Shown here: positions 1 to 8,790 of the stretch, one piece after another
Position numbering within the stretch: the stretch's first letter is position 1
Layout: every line of letters starts with the position of its first letter
Origin: Sphingomonas sanguinis NBRC 13937
Lineage (GTDB): Bacteria > Pseudomonadota > Alphaproteobacteria > Sphingomonadales > Sphingomonadaceae
Assembly (NCBI RefSeq): GCF_001591005.1
Contig: NZ_BCTY01000014.1
Location: 1-64,000, forward strand
Length of the DNA stretch: 64,000 nt
Direction: 5' to 3'
The notes under the pieces: model-generated
What the model saw: the letters and a program-made list of their open reading frames with translations, nothing else
The model's database searches: none
Told to the model about the DNA's origin: nothing
Made by a program: the position numbers and the translations under genes

Positions 1-21
1 CCCTCGCCTTCCCTCCCCCAG

Positions 22-43
22 CCCCTCCCGCCTGCGGGAGGGG
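22..43. repeat. REP-like palindrome, GC-rich
   Basis: Perfect inverted repeat: CCCCTCCCGC, two bases, then GCGGGAGGGG. It lies in the gap upstream of ilvN. The same palindrome recurs at 1736-1756 and 1845-1866, and an interrupted version lies at 60445-60514. It is an intergenic dispersed repeat; no function can be read from the sequence. Confidence 0.8.
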
Positions 44-88
44 AGAGGATATACGGCCCGTCATCGCGGGTGCGCAGAAAGAAGACCG

Positions 89-604
89 ATGCACATCAAG
101 ACCGAGAAGGTGGAGCGCCACACGCTGGCGGTGATCGTCGACAACGAACCGGGCATCCTCGCGCGGATTGCGGGTCTGTTCACCGCGCGCGGCTATAACA
201 TCGAAAGCCTGACCGTGTCGGAGATCACCGCCGACAAGGCCGTCAGCCGCATCACCATCGTTACCAGCGCCTCGCCGCCGGTGATGGAGCAGATCATCGC
301 CCAGCTCGACCGGCTGGTCCCCGTCCACAAGGTCACCGACCTGACCGTGCTGGGCGATCATGTCGAGCGCGAGCTGGCGCTGGTGAAGGTGGCGGGTACC
401 GGCGACCGCCGGATCGAGGCGCTACGCCTGGCCGAAGTCTACCGCGCCCGCGTGGTCGATGCGACGATCTCTAGCTTCGTGTTCGAGGTCACCGGCACCA
501 TCGCCAAGATCGACAAGTTCGTCGAACTGATGGGCGAAGTTGGCCTGGTCGAGGTTGCCCGCACCGGCATCGCCGCCATCTCACGCGGCGCCGAAGCGGC
601 CTGA
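89..604 (+). CDS. ilvN: Acetolactate synthase small (regulatory) subunit
   Basis: The 171-aa protein has the normal length for the regulatory subunit of acetolactate synthase, which binds the catalytic subunit and gives valine feedback inhibition in the first common step of branched-chain amino acid synthesis. The N-terminal ACT domain is plain (residues about 10-85, with LAVIVDNEPGILARIAGLF and GYNIESLTV), followed by the small-subunit C-terminal domain. The catalytic subunit ilvB would be expected just upstream, outside the window. ilvC follows 66 bp downstream on the same strand, which fits a shared Ilv transcript. Confidence 0.95.
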   Translation: MHIKTEKVERHTLAVIVDNEPGILARIAGLFTARGYNIESLTVSEITADKAVSRITIVTSASPPVMEQIIAQLDRLVPVHKVTDLTVLGDHVERELALVKVAGTGDRRIEALRLAEVYRARVVDATISSFVFEVTGTIAKIDKFVELMGEVGLVEVARTGIAAISRGAEAA

Positions 605-622
605 CCCGCTTACATTTTCTGA

Positions 623-1690
<1,068 letters not shown>

Positions 1691-1735
1691 TTTTCGCTGG
1701 GGGTGGGCTCGGTGAGACACCCGGCCCTCCCCTAT

Positions 1736-1756
1736 CCCCTCCCGCTTGCGGGAGGG
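1736..1756. repeat. REP-like palindrome
   Basis: CCCCTCCCGC-TT-GCGGGAGGG, the same family as 22-43 and 1845-1866. Just upstream, at about 1701-1732, is a module reading roughly CTCGGTGAGACACCCGGCCC that recurs in near-identical form at about 60429-60450, so the repeat is a composite unit. Confidence 0.75.
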
Positions 1757-1844
1757 ACATGCCAAGTGGATGCTACAAGCGCCGCTCAACCTATCAGCCC
1801 GCTGTGACGTTCCCATAAAGGCGACACGCTCGCCCCAAAACTCT

Positions 1845-1866
1845 CCCCTCCCGCAGGCGGGAGGGG
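1845..1866. repeat. REP-like palindrome
   Basis: Perfect CCCCTCCCGC-AG-GCGGGAGGGG inverted repeat. The 310-bp gap between ilvC and the YceI gene (1691-2000) holds only this copy, the one at 1736-1756 and their flanking pyrimidine/purine-rich modules. I see no gene there. Confidence 0.8.
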
Positions 1867-2000
1867 ATGGGGGAGGGCAAAGAGGCCTCGCAGAGCCTCC
1901 CCTCCCCACTCCAACCCGGAAACGCATCGTTGCGACCTTGGCCTTTGACGTGCGTTATGCGCACCGACCACAAAGGCTTGGTCCAACAGGGAGTCTACCC

Positions 2001-2603
2001 ATGCGTTTCGTCCTTCCCGCCGCCCTGGCGCTTGTCATCGCCGCGCCCGCCATCGCCCAGACCCAGCCGGGCGCGCCCGTCGCCTCGCGCGTCGTCGCGG
2101 GCACCTATGCCGTCGACCCCGCCCATACCCAGGTCACCTGGTCGGTGAACCATATGGGCTTCTCGATGCTAGAGGGGCAGTTCGGCGCGTCGGAAGGCAC
2201 GCTGACGATCGACCCGGCCAAGCCGCAGAACGCCAAGGTCGATGTGACCTTCAAGATCGACGATCTGTCGGTCACCGCCGCGCCCTTCGCGAACCATCTG
2301 AAGTCGAAGGACTTCTTCGACGCCGCAACCTATCCGACCGCGCGCTTCGTCTCCACGGGCGTGAAGGTCATGGGCACCAAGGCCGTCATCACCGGCAACC
2401 TGACCATCAAGGATCAGACCAAGCCGGTCACGCTGAACGCGACCTTCTTCGGTGCGGGCACCAATCCGATGTCGAAGAAGCTGAACATCGGCTTCCGCGC
2501 CACCGCCAAGATCAAGCGTTCGGACTTCGGCGTCGGCGCCTATGTCCCGGTCGTCGGCGATGACGTCGACCTGACGATCAACGCGGCCTTCACCGCGCAG
2601 TAA
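2001..2603 (+). CDS. YceI-family periplasmic protein
   Basis: The 200-aa protein has a clear Sec signal peptide (MRFVLPAALALVIAAPAIAQ) that fixes the ATG at 2001; the frame is open further upstream, but only through repeat DNA. The mature part matches the YceI lipocalin-like fold: it opens with YAVDPAHTQVTWSVNHMGFS, has FKIDDLSVTA and LKSKDFFDAATYPTARF in the middle, and ends with VGDDVDLTINA. YceI proteins form a periplasmic beta-barrel that binds isoprenoid-type lipids. The physiological role here is not known. A strong terminator follows. Confidence 0.9.
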   Translation: MRFVLPAALALVIAAPAIAQTQPGAPVASRVVAGTYAVDPAHTQVTWSVNHMGFSMLEGQFGASEGTLTIDPAKPQNAKVDVTFKIDDLSVTAAPFANHLKSKDFFDAATYPTARFVSTGVKVMGTKAVITGNLTIKDQTKPVTLNATFFGAGTNPMSKKLNIGFRATAKIKRSDFGVGAYVPVVGDDVDLTINAAFTAQ

Positions 2604-2630
2604 TTTTCCCTCTCATCTCCCATCCGCGAA

Positions 2631-2661
2631 AGGCGGGGTCGACCGTCGGCCCCGCCTTTTT
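2631..2661 (+). terminator. Rho-independent terminator after the YceI gene
   Basis: GGCGGGG (2632-2638) pairs with CCCCGCC (2650-2656) and is followed by five T. It separates the YceI gene from the leuA leader. Confidence 0.85.
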
Positions 2662-2722
2662 CGTTGGTGACGTCAGGCGGACGTCATCATTCTCGATATG
2701 GACAAGGCCGCCCCGACACGGC

Positions 2723-2785
2723 ATGAACCGCTGCATCATGATCGCCGCGCTGCTGCTCCGTTCGCTTCGACTTATCCGCCCTTAG
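2723..2785 (+). CDS. Putative leuA leader peptide, Leu/Ile-rich (20 aa)
   Basis: A 20-codon ORF lies 110 bp upstream of leuA. It reads MNRCIMIAALLLRSLRLIRP and ends in TAG. Five of the 20 codons are leucine (CTG CTG CTC CTT CTT) and three are isoleucine, clustered before the stop. The stop codon lies inside one arm of a perfect 12-bp inverted repeat (2776-2787 with 2815-2826). Leu-codon-rich leader peptides before leu and ilv genes are the classical sign of ribosome-mediated attenuation. No good ribosome binding site precedes this ATG, and the assignment rests on composition and position. Confidence 0.6.
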   Translation: MNRCIMIAALLLRSLRLIRP

Positions 2786-2872
2786 GGGAGGATCGGCGTG
2801 GCCATGCGCGACTTCCCTAAGGGCGGAATGAAACGATAAGCCTGTCCCCGCCGCGCCTTGGCCTGACGCGGC
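2776..2872 (+). promoter_or_regulatory. Candidate attenuator of leuA
   Basis: A perfect 12-bp inverted repeat (CCGCCCTTAGGG at 2776-2787, CCCTAAGGGCGG at 2815-2826; 27-nt loop) spans the leader-peptide stop codon. A second hairpin (GCCGCG at 2850-2855, CGCGGC at 2867-2872) ends 5 bp before the upstream leuA ATG. Neither is followed by a T-run. If this is an attenuator, it may act through translation or Rho rather than as a simple intrinsic terminator. Confidence 0.5.
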
Positions 2873-2877
2873 CGAGA

Positions 2878-4554
2878 ATGCTGGAAGACCCGATCATGTT
2901 GCGCGATCCCTCGACGAAATACCGCCCCTTCCCGACCATCGCCCTGCCCGACCGGCAATGGCCGAACCGCACGATCACCCAGGCGCCCCGCTGGCTGTCG
3001 ACCGATCTGCGCGACGGCAACCAGGCGCTGATCGATCCGATGGATGCCGAGAAGAAGACACGGATGTTCGACCTGCTGGTCAAGGTCGGGCTGAAGGAGA
3101 TCGAGGTCGGCTTCCCGAGCGCGGGCGCGACCGAGTTCGACTTCATCTCCGGCCTGATCCGCGACGATCGCATCCCCGAGGACGTGACGATCCAGGTCCT
3201 CACCCAGTCGCGCCGCGACCTGATCGAACGCAGCTTCGAAAGCCTGGAGGGCGCGCGCACCGCGATCGTCCACCTGTACAACGCGGTCAGCCCCGCCTGG
3301 CGCAAGATCGTGTTCGGCATGACCCGCGACGAGGTTCGCCAGATCGCCATCGAAGGCGCCAAGATCCTGCGCGACGAGGCGGCCAAGCGCCCCAACACCG
3401 ACTGGTTCTTCGAGTACAGCCCCGAGACCTTCTCGACCGCCGAGCTGGATTTCTCGGTCGAGGTGTGCGCCGCCGTCATGGACGTGCTGAAGCCGACGCC
3501 CGACCATCCGCTGATCCTGAACCTGCCCGCCACGGTCGAATGCGCGACGCCGAACGTCTATGCCGACCAGATCGAATGGTTCGGCCGCAACATCCCGAAC
3601 CGCGAGTCGGTGGTCATCTCGCTCCACACCCATAACGACCGGGGCACCGGCGTCGCCGCCGCCGAGCTGGGCGTGATGGCGGGTGCCGACCGGGTCGAGG
3701 GCTGTCTGCTCGGCAATGGGGAGCGGACCGGCAATTGCGATCTCGTGACCGTCGCGCTCAACATGTACACCCAAGGCGTCGACCCCAAGCTCGACCTGTC
3801 GGACATCGACGAGGTGGTGAACACGGTCAATTATTGCACCAACCTGCCTGTCCATCCGCGTACGCCCTATGCGGGCGATCTGGTCTTCACCGCCTTTTCG
3901 GGTAGCCATCAGGACGCGATCAAGAAGGGCTTCGCGGCGCAAGGCGCGCGCAACGACGATCTGTGGGAAGTCCCCTATCTGCCGATCGATCCCGCCGATC
4001 TCGGCCGGTCCTATGAAGCGGTCATCCGCGTCAATTCGCAGTCGGGCAAGGGCGGCGTCGCCTGGGTGATCGAGCAGGACAAGGGGCTGAAGCTGCCCAA
4101 GCGGCTCCAGGCCGATTTCAGCCGCCATGTCCAGGCGCTGGCCGACGCGACCAGCCGCGAGCTGAACGCCGCCGATATTTGGGCCGGGTTCGAGGCGACC
4201 TATCTGCCGCGCGAGGGCGATCGTTTCGTGCTGCGCGACTATGAGGAAACCGGCTCGGCGGGTCAGCGGACCTTTATCGGTCGCGTGCTGGTCGGCGGCG
4301 AGGAGCGTTCGATCGCCGGGCGCGGCAACGGCCTGATCTCCAGCGTGATCGCCGCGCTCGCCGACACGACCGGCCCCGCGTTGGAAGTCGTCGACTATAA
4401 CGAGCACGCCATCGGCCACGGCGCGGACGCACAGGCGGTCGCCTATGTCGAGGCGCGGACCGCCGATGGCCGGACGGTGTTCGGCGTCGGGCTCGATACC
4501 GATATCGCCACCGCCAGCGTGCGCGCGGTGCTCTCCGCCGCCAACCGGGCCTGA
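2878..4554 (+). CDS. leuA: 2-Isopropylmalate synthase (long form)
   Basis: The 558-aa protein condenses acetyl-CoA with 2-oxoisovalerate, the committed step of leucine synthesis. The HMGL-type TIM barrel contains [11 protein letters not shown] near residue 40 and [11 protein letters not shown] near residue 250, which carry catalytic and metal ligands, plus LGNGERTGN. The last ~130 residues form the regulatory LeuA dimer domain. The length and the N-terminal KYRPFP segment fit the long LeuA class of alphaproteobacteria and actinobacteria. An internal ATG at 2896 has the better ribosome binding site (GGAAGA, 7 bp upstream) and may be the true start. Confidence 0.96.
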   Translation: MLEDPIMLRDPSTKYRPFPTIALPDRQWPNRTITQAPRWLSTDLRDGNQALIDPMDAEKKTRMFDLLVKVGLKEIEVGFPSAGATEFDFISGLIRDDRIPEDVTIQVLTQSRRDLIERSFESLEGARTAIVHLYNAVSPAWRKIVFGMTRDEVRQIAIEGAKILRDEAAKRPNTDWFFEYSPETFSTAELDFSVEVCAAVMDVLKPTPDHPLILNLPATVECATPNVYADQIEWFGRNIPNRESVVISLHTHNDRGTGVAAAELGVMAGADRVEGCLLGNGERTGNCDLVTVALNMYTQGVDPKLDLSDIDEVVNTVNYCTNLPVHPRTPYAGDLVFTAFSGSHQDAIKKGFAAQGARNDDLWEVPYLPIDPADLGRSYEAVIRVNSQSGKGGVAWVIEQDKGLKLPKRLQADFSRHVQALADATSRELNAADIWAGFEATYLPREGDRFVLRDYEETGSAGQRTFIGRVLVGGEERSIAGRGNGLISSVIAALADTTGPALEVVDYNEHAIGHGADAQAVAYVEARTADGRTVFGVGLDTDIATASVRAVLSAANRA

Positions 4555-4593
4555 TGCACGTCCCCCCGGCGCTTCTCGGCTAAGACGACGACG

Positions 4594-5412
4594 ATGGCGG
4601 CGAGCGCTCCTTCTTCGTCGTCCGGCCGGTGGGCGTTCATCCCCGAACGCTATCGCGAGAAACTGCGCGAGCGGGGGGCGTCGATCACCCTGACGGTGAT
4701 CGCGCACCTCCTGCTCGCGTGGCTGCTGTTCCATCTGGCGCCCAAGCTGATCGAGCCGCAGACGTCCTCCTCGCTCAACACCTTCTCAGTCTCGCCCTCC
4801 GACCAGGACGCGGGCGCGCCGGTGCCGGAGACCCGCACCGCCACGCGCAAGCCCGCGGCGGCCGGGGGTTCCAAGGCACCGGTGCCCCAGAAGCAGCCCG
4901 ACACCCCCACCCCGCCGACCCCGAAACAGGCGGACACCTCCCCGCCGACGCCGTGGCAATGGGGGGATAAGTCGCTGTTCGAGGGCGGCAACATCGCCTC
5001 CCTGCCCAAGGGCGAGGGCAAGGGGGTGGGCTCCAGCAACGGCGATGATCGCGGCCAGGACAGCGCCTCGGCCTATGGTCCCGGCGAGGGGCCGGGCGGC
5101 CAGCGGCTCTACAATGCCGAATGGTATCCGCGCCGCCCGACCAATGCCGAGCTGAACGGCTATCTCCGCTCCGCGCCGCCGCCCGGCAGCTGGGCGCTGA
5201 TCGCCTGCAAGACCATTCCCGACTACCGGGTCGAGAATTGCCACATGCTGGCCGAATCCCCGATCGGCTCAGGACTGGGCCGTGCGATGCGCGAGGCGGC
5301 CTGGCAGTTCCGCGTCCGCGCGCCCCGCATCGGCGGCAAGGTGATGGTGGGCGAATGGGTGCGCATCCGCATCGACTTCACCGGTCCGGGCGGCGCAGAC
5401 GACGGCAACTGA
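4594..5412 (+). CDS. TonB-like periplasmic-spanning protein
   Basis: The 272-aa protein has the TonB layout: a short cytoplasmic N-terminus, one transmembrane helix at about residues 30-50 (ITLTVIAHLLLAWLLFHLA), a Pro/Ala/Thr-rich linker at about 60-125, a Gly-rich stretch, and a C-terminal domain (about 190-265) with alternating strands ending in GEWVRIRIDF, like the end of TonB-family domains. Two cysteines (IACKT and VENCHM) sit in that domain. No ExbB/ExbD genes are nearby, so whether it energises a receptor is unknown. It lies 39 bp after leuA. Confidence 0.65.
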   Translation: MAASAPSSSSGRWAFIPERYREKLRERGASITLTVIAHLLLAWLLFHLAPKLIEPQTSSSLNTFSVSPSDQDAGAPVPETRTATRKPAAAGGSKAPVPQKQPDTPTPPTPKQADTSPPTPWQWGDKSLFEGGNIASLPKGEGKGVGSSNGDDRGQDSASAYGPGEGPGGQRLYNAEWYPRRPTNAELNGYLRSAPPPGSWALIACKTIPDYRVENCHMLAESPIGSGLGRAMREAAWQFRVRAPRIGGKVMVGEWVRIRIDFTGPGGADDGN

Positions 5413-5433
5413 GCCCCCCGCCGGGCACCGTGT

Positions 5434-6876
5434 TTAATAGGTGAATTGCAGCTGGGTGCGGATCAGGTCGCCGGTCGCGCGGCCGGTGCGCCGGGCGTCG
5501 GCCTCGCGGCGCTCCATCCGGGCATAGGCCAGGGTCAGCTCAAGCGCTTCGACCAGCTGGATTTCGGTGCCCAGCTCCCACTCGTCGGTTTCCAGGCGGG
5601 GTGCGTCGACATTGGGCTTCCACCCGCCGCGATAGCGTTGCCACCGGGCATAGGGAATGGCGCGGCCGAGCGGGGTATGGCCGATATCCGCCATCAGCTG
5701 GACATAGCCCCCACCGAGCCGCTGGCTGCGCACCGCGCCCAGCGAGCCGTCATATTGCGGGCCCCAACCGGTCTTCCACTCGGTCTGAATGCCGAAAGGC
5801 TGCGGATAGAGAATGGCATGAACGGCCACACGGTCATCGCGATAGTCGATCGGACTGACGCCACCGCTGCGCAGTTCGGGTCGGAAACGGTTGAACATCG
5901 CCGACCCGCCGACCTCCAGCACCTGCCCCCGGAGTAACGGTCCCAGCCCGTCGAGTGCGAAGGGCCAGGTGGCCATCGCGACCTTCATCAGCGTGCCGTT
6001 ACGCTCGGTCCGGTTGGTCCCCTGCCCGTTATAGACCGCAAGGCCAAAGGCACCGTAATTGCCGAACAGCTTCTGCTTGTTCTTGGCCAGCCGATCCCAG
6101 ATCGCCTGTACCGGCGCGGGCGTGTAATAGAGGTTCACACCGACATCCCGCTCGCCCGGCACCCCGCTGTTGATCGCATCCGATCGGTCAAGCGGCAGGC
6201 GGTTGGACGAGGATTGCAGATTCTCCCAGCCAAACGGCACTTTCGATTGGCCGAAACGCAGGCGAAGGCGGCGTTCGGGATCGAGGAACCAGTCGGCATA
6301 GACATCGCGCAACTGCCCGAAATTCTCGCGCCGTTCGGTGCTCGACTGGTTGTTCACCGCCGCGCCGAAATCATGCTGGAAATAGAGTTGCAGCCGGTCG
6401 GTGATATCGCCCTGCAACACCAGCCGCACCCGGCGCAGCAGGAAGCCACCATTGTCATTGACCGAGGCGTCGTGCACCGAGCGCAGTCGCGATCCGTTGG
6501 CTCCCGGCGCATCCTGGCTATCCAGAACCGCATTGTAGCGAAGCTGGGTATAGCCCCGCAGGCGCAGGCGATCATACCAGGGGGTGCGCGACGAGGGCGG
6601 CTTGGGAATGCTCGCCACCCGCTCCGGCTCGCGCTTAGCGGCAGGGGTGACGGGTGCGGTGGCCACCATCGTCGGGGGCGGCGCGATGGGTGCGACCACC
6701 ACAGGACCGGCGGCCGTCTTCTGCGCCTCGGTCAGCACCTTGATCTGCGCTTTCAGCTCGTCGATCTGGCGCTGAAGCTCCTGGACCGTCTGTGCGGCGG
6801 CCGGTGCGGGCAGCAGGCTCAGCGCGATGGCGACGGCTGTGCCGTGACGGGCCCGATGGAGTCTCGCCTTGATCAC
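5434..6876 (-). CDS. OprP/OprO-family (phosphate-type) porin
   Basis: The 480-aa outer membrane protein has a signal peptide ending PAPAAAQT, a predicted coiled coil just after it (VQELQRQIDELKAQIKVL), a Pro/Ala linker, and a long beta-rich region from residue ~95 with many aromatic strand ends. It finishes LIRTQLQFTY, with a C-terminal aromatic residue as in beta-barrel proteins. The general layout is that of phosphate-selective porins O/P. The upstream region holds three phased 11-bp PhoB-type repeats, which independently supports a phosphate-starvation role. Solute specificity is inferred. Confidence 0.8.
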   Translation of the reverse strand: MIKARLHRARHGTAVAIALSLLPAPAAAQTVQELQRQIDELKAQIKVLTEAQKTAAGPVVVAPIAPPPTMVATAPVTPAAKREPERVASIPKPPSSRTPWYDRLRLRGYTQLRYNAVLDSQDAPGANGSRLRSVHDASVNDNGGFLLRRVRLVLQGDITDRLQLYFQHDFGAAVNNQSSTERRENFGQLRDVYADWFLDPERRLRLRFGQSKVPFGWENLQSSSNRLPLDRSDAINSGVPGERDVGVNLYYTPAPVQAIWDRLAKNKQKLFGNYGAFGLAVYNGQGTNRTERNGTLMKVAMATWPFALDGLGPLLRGQVLEVGGSAMFNRFRPELRSGGVSPIDYRDDRVAVHAILYPQPFGIQTEWKTGWGPQYDGSLGAVRSQRLGGGYVQLMADIGHTPLGRAIPYARWQRYRGGWKPNVDAPRLETDEWELGTEIQLVEALELTLAYARMERREADARRTGRATGDLIRTQLQFTY

Positions 6877-6940
6877 GCCCTACGCCCTACCCTGTTGGTG
6901 ACGGCGACTTAGGGCAGCGACGCGGCGCTCCGCAACAGTT

Positions 6941-6973
6941 TGATGACTCTTAGATGACGAATGGGTGACGTCA
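6941..6973 (-). promoter_or_regulatory. PhoB box array upstream of the porin
   Basis: On the minus strand, GTCA-type half sites recur exactly every 11 bp: GTCACCCATTC, GTCATCTAAGA, GTCATCAAACT (plus-strand TGAC at 6966-6969, 6955-6958 and 6944-6947). PhoB binds tandem 11-bp repeats with a GTCA core. The array ends about 65 bp upstream of the porin ATG and abuts the folB stop codon. Confidence 0.7.
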
Positions 6974-7324
6974 GCGCGTGCGTTCGATCTCGCACCCGAT
7001 CCGCGCATCGGGATAAATGTCGATCTTGCTCGATCGCACCTTCACCGCCGTCACGCGCGGGTCGGCCAGGCACAGGGCGGCGACCGCCTCGCACAGGCTT
7101 TCCTGCAATGCGAAGCCAGGACCGCGCGCCATCGCCAAGATGCCCTCGCGCAGGAAGTCGTAATCGAGCACTTCCTCGATGCGGTCCGCACCGGGCGCGG
7201 ACGGGTAGGTGACGGTCATCGCCACCGACAGGCGGACCGGCTGCGGCGCGACTTCGTGCGGGTGGATGCCCAGGTGCATCGCGACCGTCATGTCTTCGAG
7301 CAGGATCGTATAGGTCGCGGTCAC
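6971..7324 (-). CDS. folB: Dihydroneopterin aldolase
   Basis: The 117-aa protein from GTG at 7324 has the FolB/FolX fold: an N-terminal strand (TYTILLEDMTVAMHLGIHPHE), IEEVLDYDFLREGI in the middle, FALQESLCEAVAALCL with the conserved Glu, and a C-terminal VKVRSSKIDIYPDA. It converts dihydroneopterin to hydroxymethyl-dihydropterin in folate synthesis. The GTG overlaps the TGA of the upstream SDR gene (GTGA), so translation is probably coupled. A longer frame reaching 7378 would add residues not seen in the family. Confidence 0.88.
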   Translation of the reverse strand: MTATYTILLEDMTVAMHLGIHPHEVAPQPVRLSVAMTVTYPSAPGADRIEEVLDYDFLREGILAMARGPGFALQESLCEAVAALCLADPRVTAVKVRSSKIDIYPDARIGCEIERTR

Positions 7325-8067
7325 GCCCGTCCCTCGAACATCACATCGCCGTCGCGGAGGCAGAAGCGCTGACCGCAATCGACATACAGGGTCTGGCCGC
7401 GAACCCCGCGCGCGGTCAGCAGGAAGGACACCGCCTCCGCCACCGCCGCCGCCCCGATCGGACGGCCGAGCAGGTTCTTGACCGAGACTTCGGCAAATTC
7501 CGCGTCGCTCTGGTCGCCGCTTTGCAGGGTCAGGCCGGGGGCGACCGCATTGACCGCGATCCGGGGCGCCAGCGCCTGGGCCAGCATCGTGCCCGCCCCC
7601 GCCAGCGCGAATTTGGCGCAGCTATAGGCGAAGAAGTCGGGATTGGGATTGGCCAGCTTCTGGTCGAGGATATCGACCACCGCGCCGTCCGTCACATCCT
7701 CCTGCCGCGCCAGCGCCGAGGCGAGCAGCGCGGGCGCGGCGGCATTGATCGCATAGAGCTTGGCCATCAGGCGCGCATCGGCTTCGGGCGGCCGGTCGAA
7801 CAGGAACGCCGAGGCGCTGTTGACCAGACCATCGATCGGCCCACCCGCCGCCTGCCGCGCCCGGGCGAACAGGTCGTCAATGCCATCCAGCACCGACAGA
7901 TCGCCCTGCACCATGGCCCCGGCCAGTTCCTCCGCCAGCGCGGCGGCGTCCTCGCCAGAGCCATTATAATGGATCACCACCCGGTGCCCGTCCGCCACCA
8001 GCCGTCGCGCGATCGCCGCGCCCAGCCTTTTGGCGCCGCCGGTCACAAGGACGGTGCGGCGGATCAT
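7321..8067 (-). CDS. SDR-family oxidoreductase, FolM/PTR1-like pteridine reductase
   Basis: The 248-aa short-chain dehydrogenase has the cofactor motif TGGAKRLGAAIARRL at the N-terminus, VNSASAFLFDRP replacing the usual NNAG, an active-site YSCAK near residue 150, and a C-terminal RGVRGQTLYVDCGQRF. The NSAS motif and the position between folE and folB point to a FolM/PTR1-like dihydropteridine or dihydrofolate reductase rather than a fatty acid or sugar SDR. The start overlaps the folE stop (ATGA) and the end overlaps the folB start. The substrate is inferred from context. Confidence 0.75.
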   Translation of the reverse strand: MIRRTVLVTGGAKRLGAAIARRLVADGHRVVIHYNGSGEDAAALAEELAGAMVQGDLSVLDGIDDLFARARQAAGGPIDGLVNSASAFLFDRPPEADARLMAKLYAINAAAPALLASALARQEDVTDGAVVDILDQKLANPNPDFFAYSCAKFALAGAGTMLAQALAPRIAVNAVAPGLTLQSGDQSDAEFAEVSVKNLLGRPIGAAAVAEAVSFLLTARGVRGQTLYVDCGQRFCLRDGDVMFEGRA

Positions 8068-8690
8068 CCGCCCAAGCCCATCAGCGACAGGACTTCCTTG
8101 CGGCTGCGCTCGTCGTCGCGGAACACGCCCATCATCCGGCTGGTCACCATCGCGACGCCCGGCGTCCGTACCCCCCGCGCGGTCATGCAGGCATGGGTCG
8201 CCTCGATCACCACCGCGACGCCCAGCGGCTTCAGATTTTCCCAGATGCAGTCGGCAACCTCGGCGGTCAGGCGTTCCTGCACCTGCAAGCGACGCGCAAA
8301 GCCATGCAGCACGCGCGCCAGCTTGGAGATGCCGACGACATGGTTGCGCGGCAGATAGGCGATATGCGCACGGCCGATGATCGGGGCCATGTGGTGCTCG
8401 CAATGCGACTGGAACGGAATATCCTTCAGCAGCACGATCTCGTCATAGCCGCCGACCTCCTCGAACACCCGCGACAGGTGGACGGCCGGATCGTCGCCAT
8501 AGCCCGCGCAATATTCGGCCCAGGCCCGCGCCACGCGCTTGGGTGTATCGACCAGCCCTTCGCGGGTGGGATCGTCGCCCGCCCAGGCGATCAGCGTGCG
8601 GATGGCCTGAGCCACCTCATCGGGCACGGCGATCTTGCCGTCCTCGCCGATCAGGTCGCCATCCTCCGGGTCGCCATGGGCGCAGCTCAT
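8064..8690 (-). CDS. folE: GTP cyclohydrolase I
   Basis: The 208-aa protein makes dihydroneopterin triphosphate from GTP, the first step of folate synthesis. The zinc and active-site segments are present: PFQSHCEHHMAPI (about residues 93-105), the GLSK-like VVGISKLARVL, and EATHACMTARGV near residue 160 with the second zinc cysteine. It is the first gene of a three-gene operon folE-SDR-folB joined by 4-bp overlaps. Confidence 0.96.
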   Translation of the reverse strand: MSCAHGDPEDGDLIGEDGKIAVPDEVAQAIRTLIAWAGDDPTREGLVDTPKRVARAWAEYCAGYGDDPAVHLSRVFEEVGGYDEIVLLKDIPFQSHCEHHMAPIIGRAHIAYLPRNHVVGISKLARVLHGFARRLQVQERLTAEVADCIWENLKPLGVAVVIEATHACMTARGVRTPGVAMVTSRMMGVFRDDERSRKEVLSLMGLGG

Positions 8691-8790
8691 ATCCTGTCCT
8701 TCACTTCAAAGCCGGTGCGTTAGCGTATCGATTGCCGGGGTGCAAAACCCGCCGCCCGCCAGTCCGTTCAGGCTGGTCGGGAGGCGGAGT

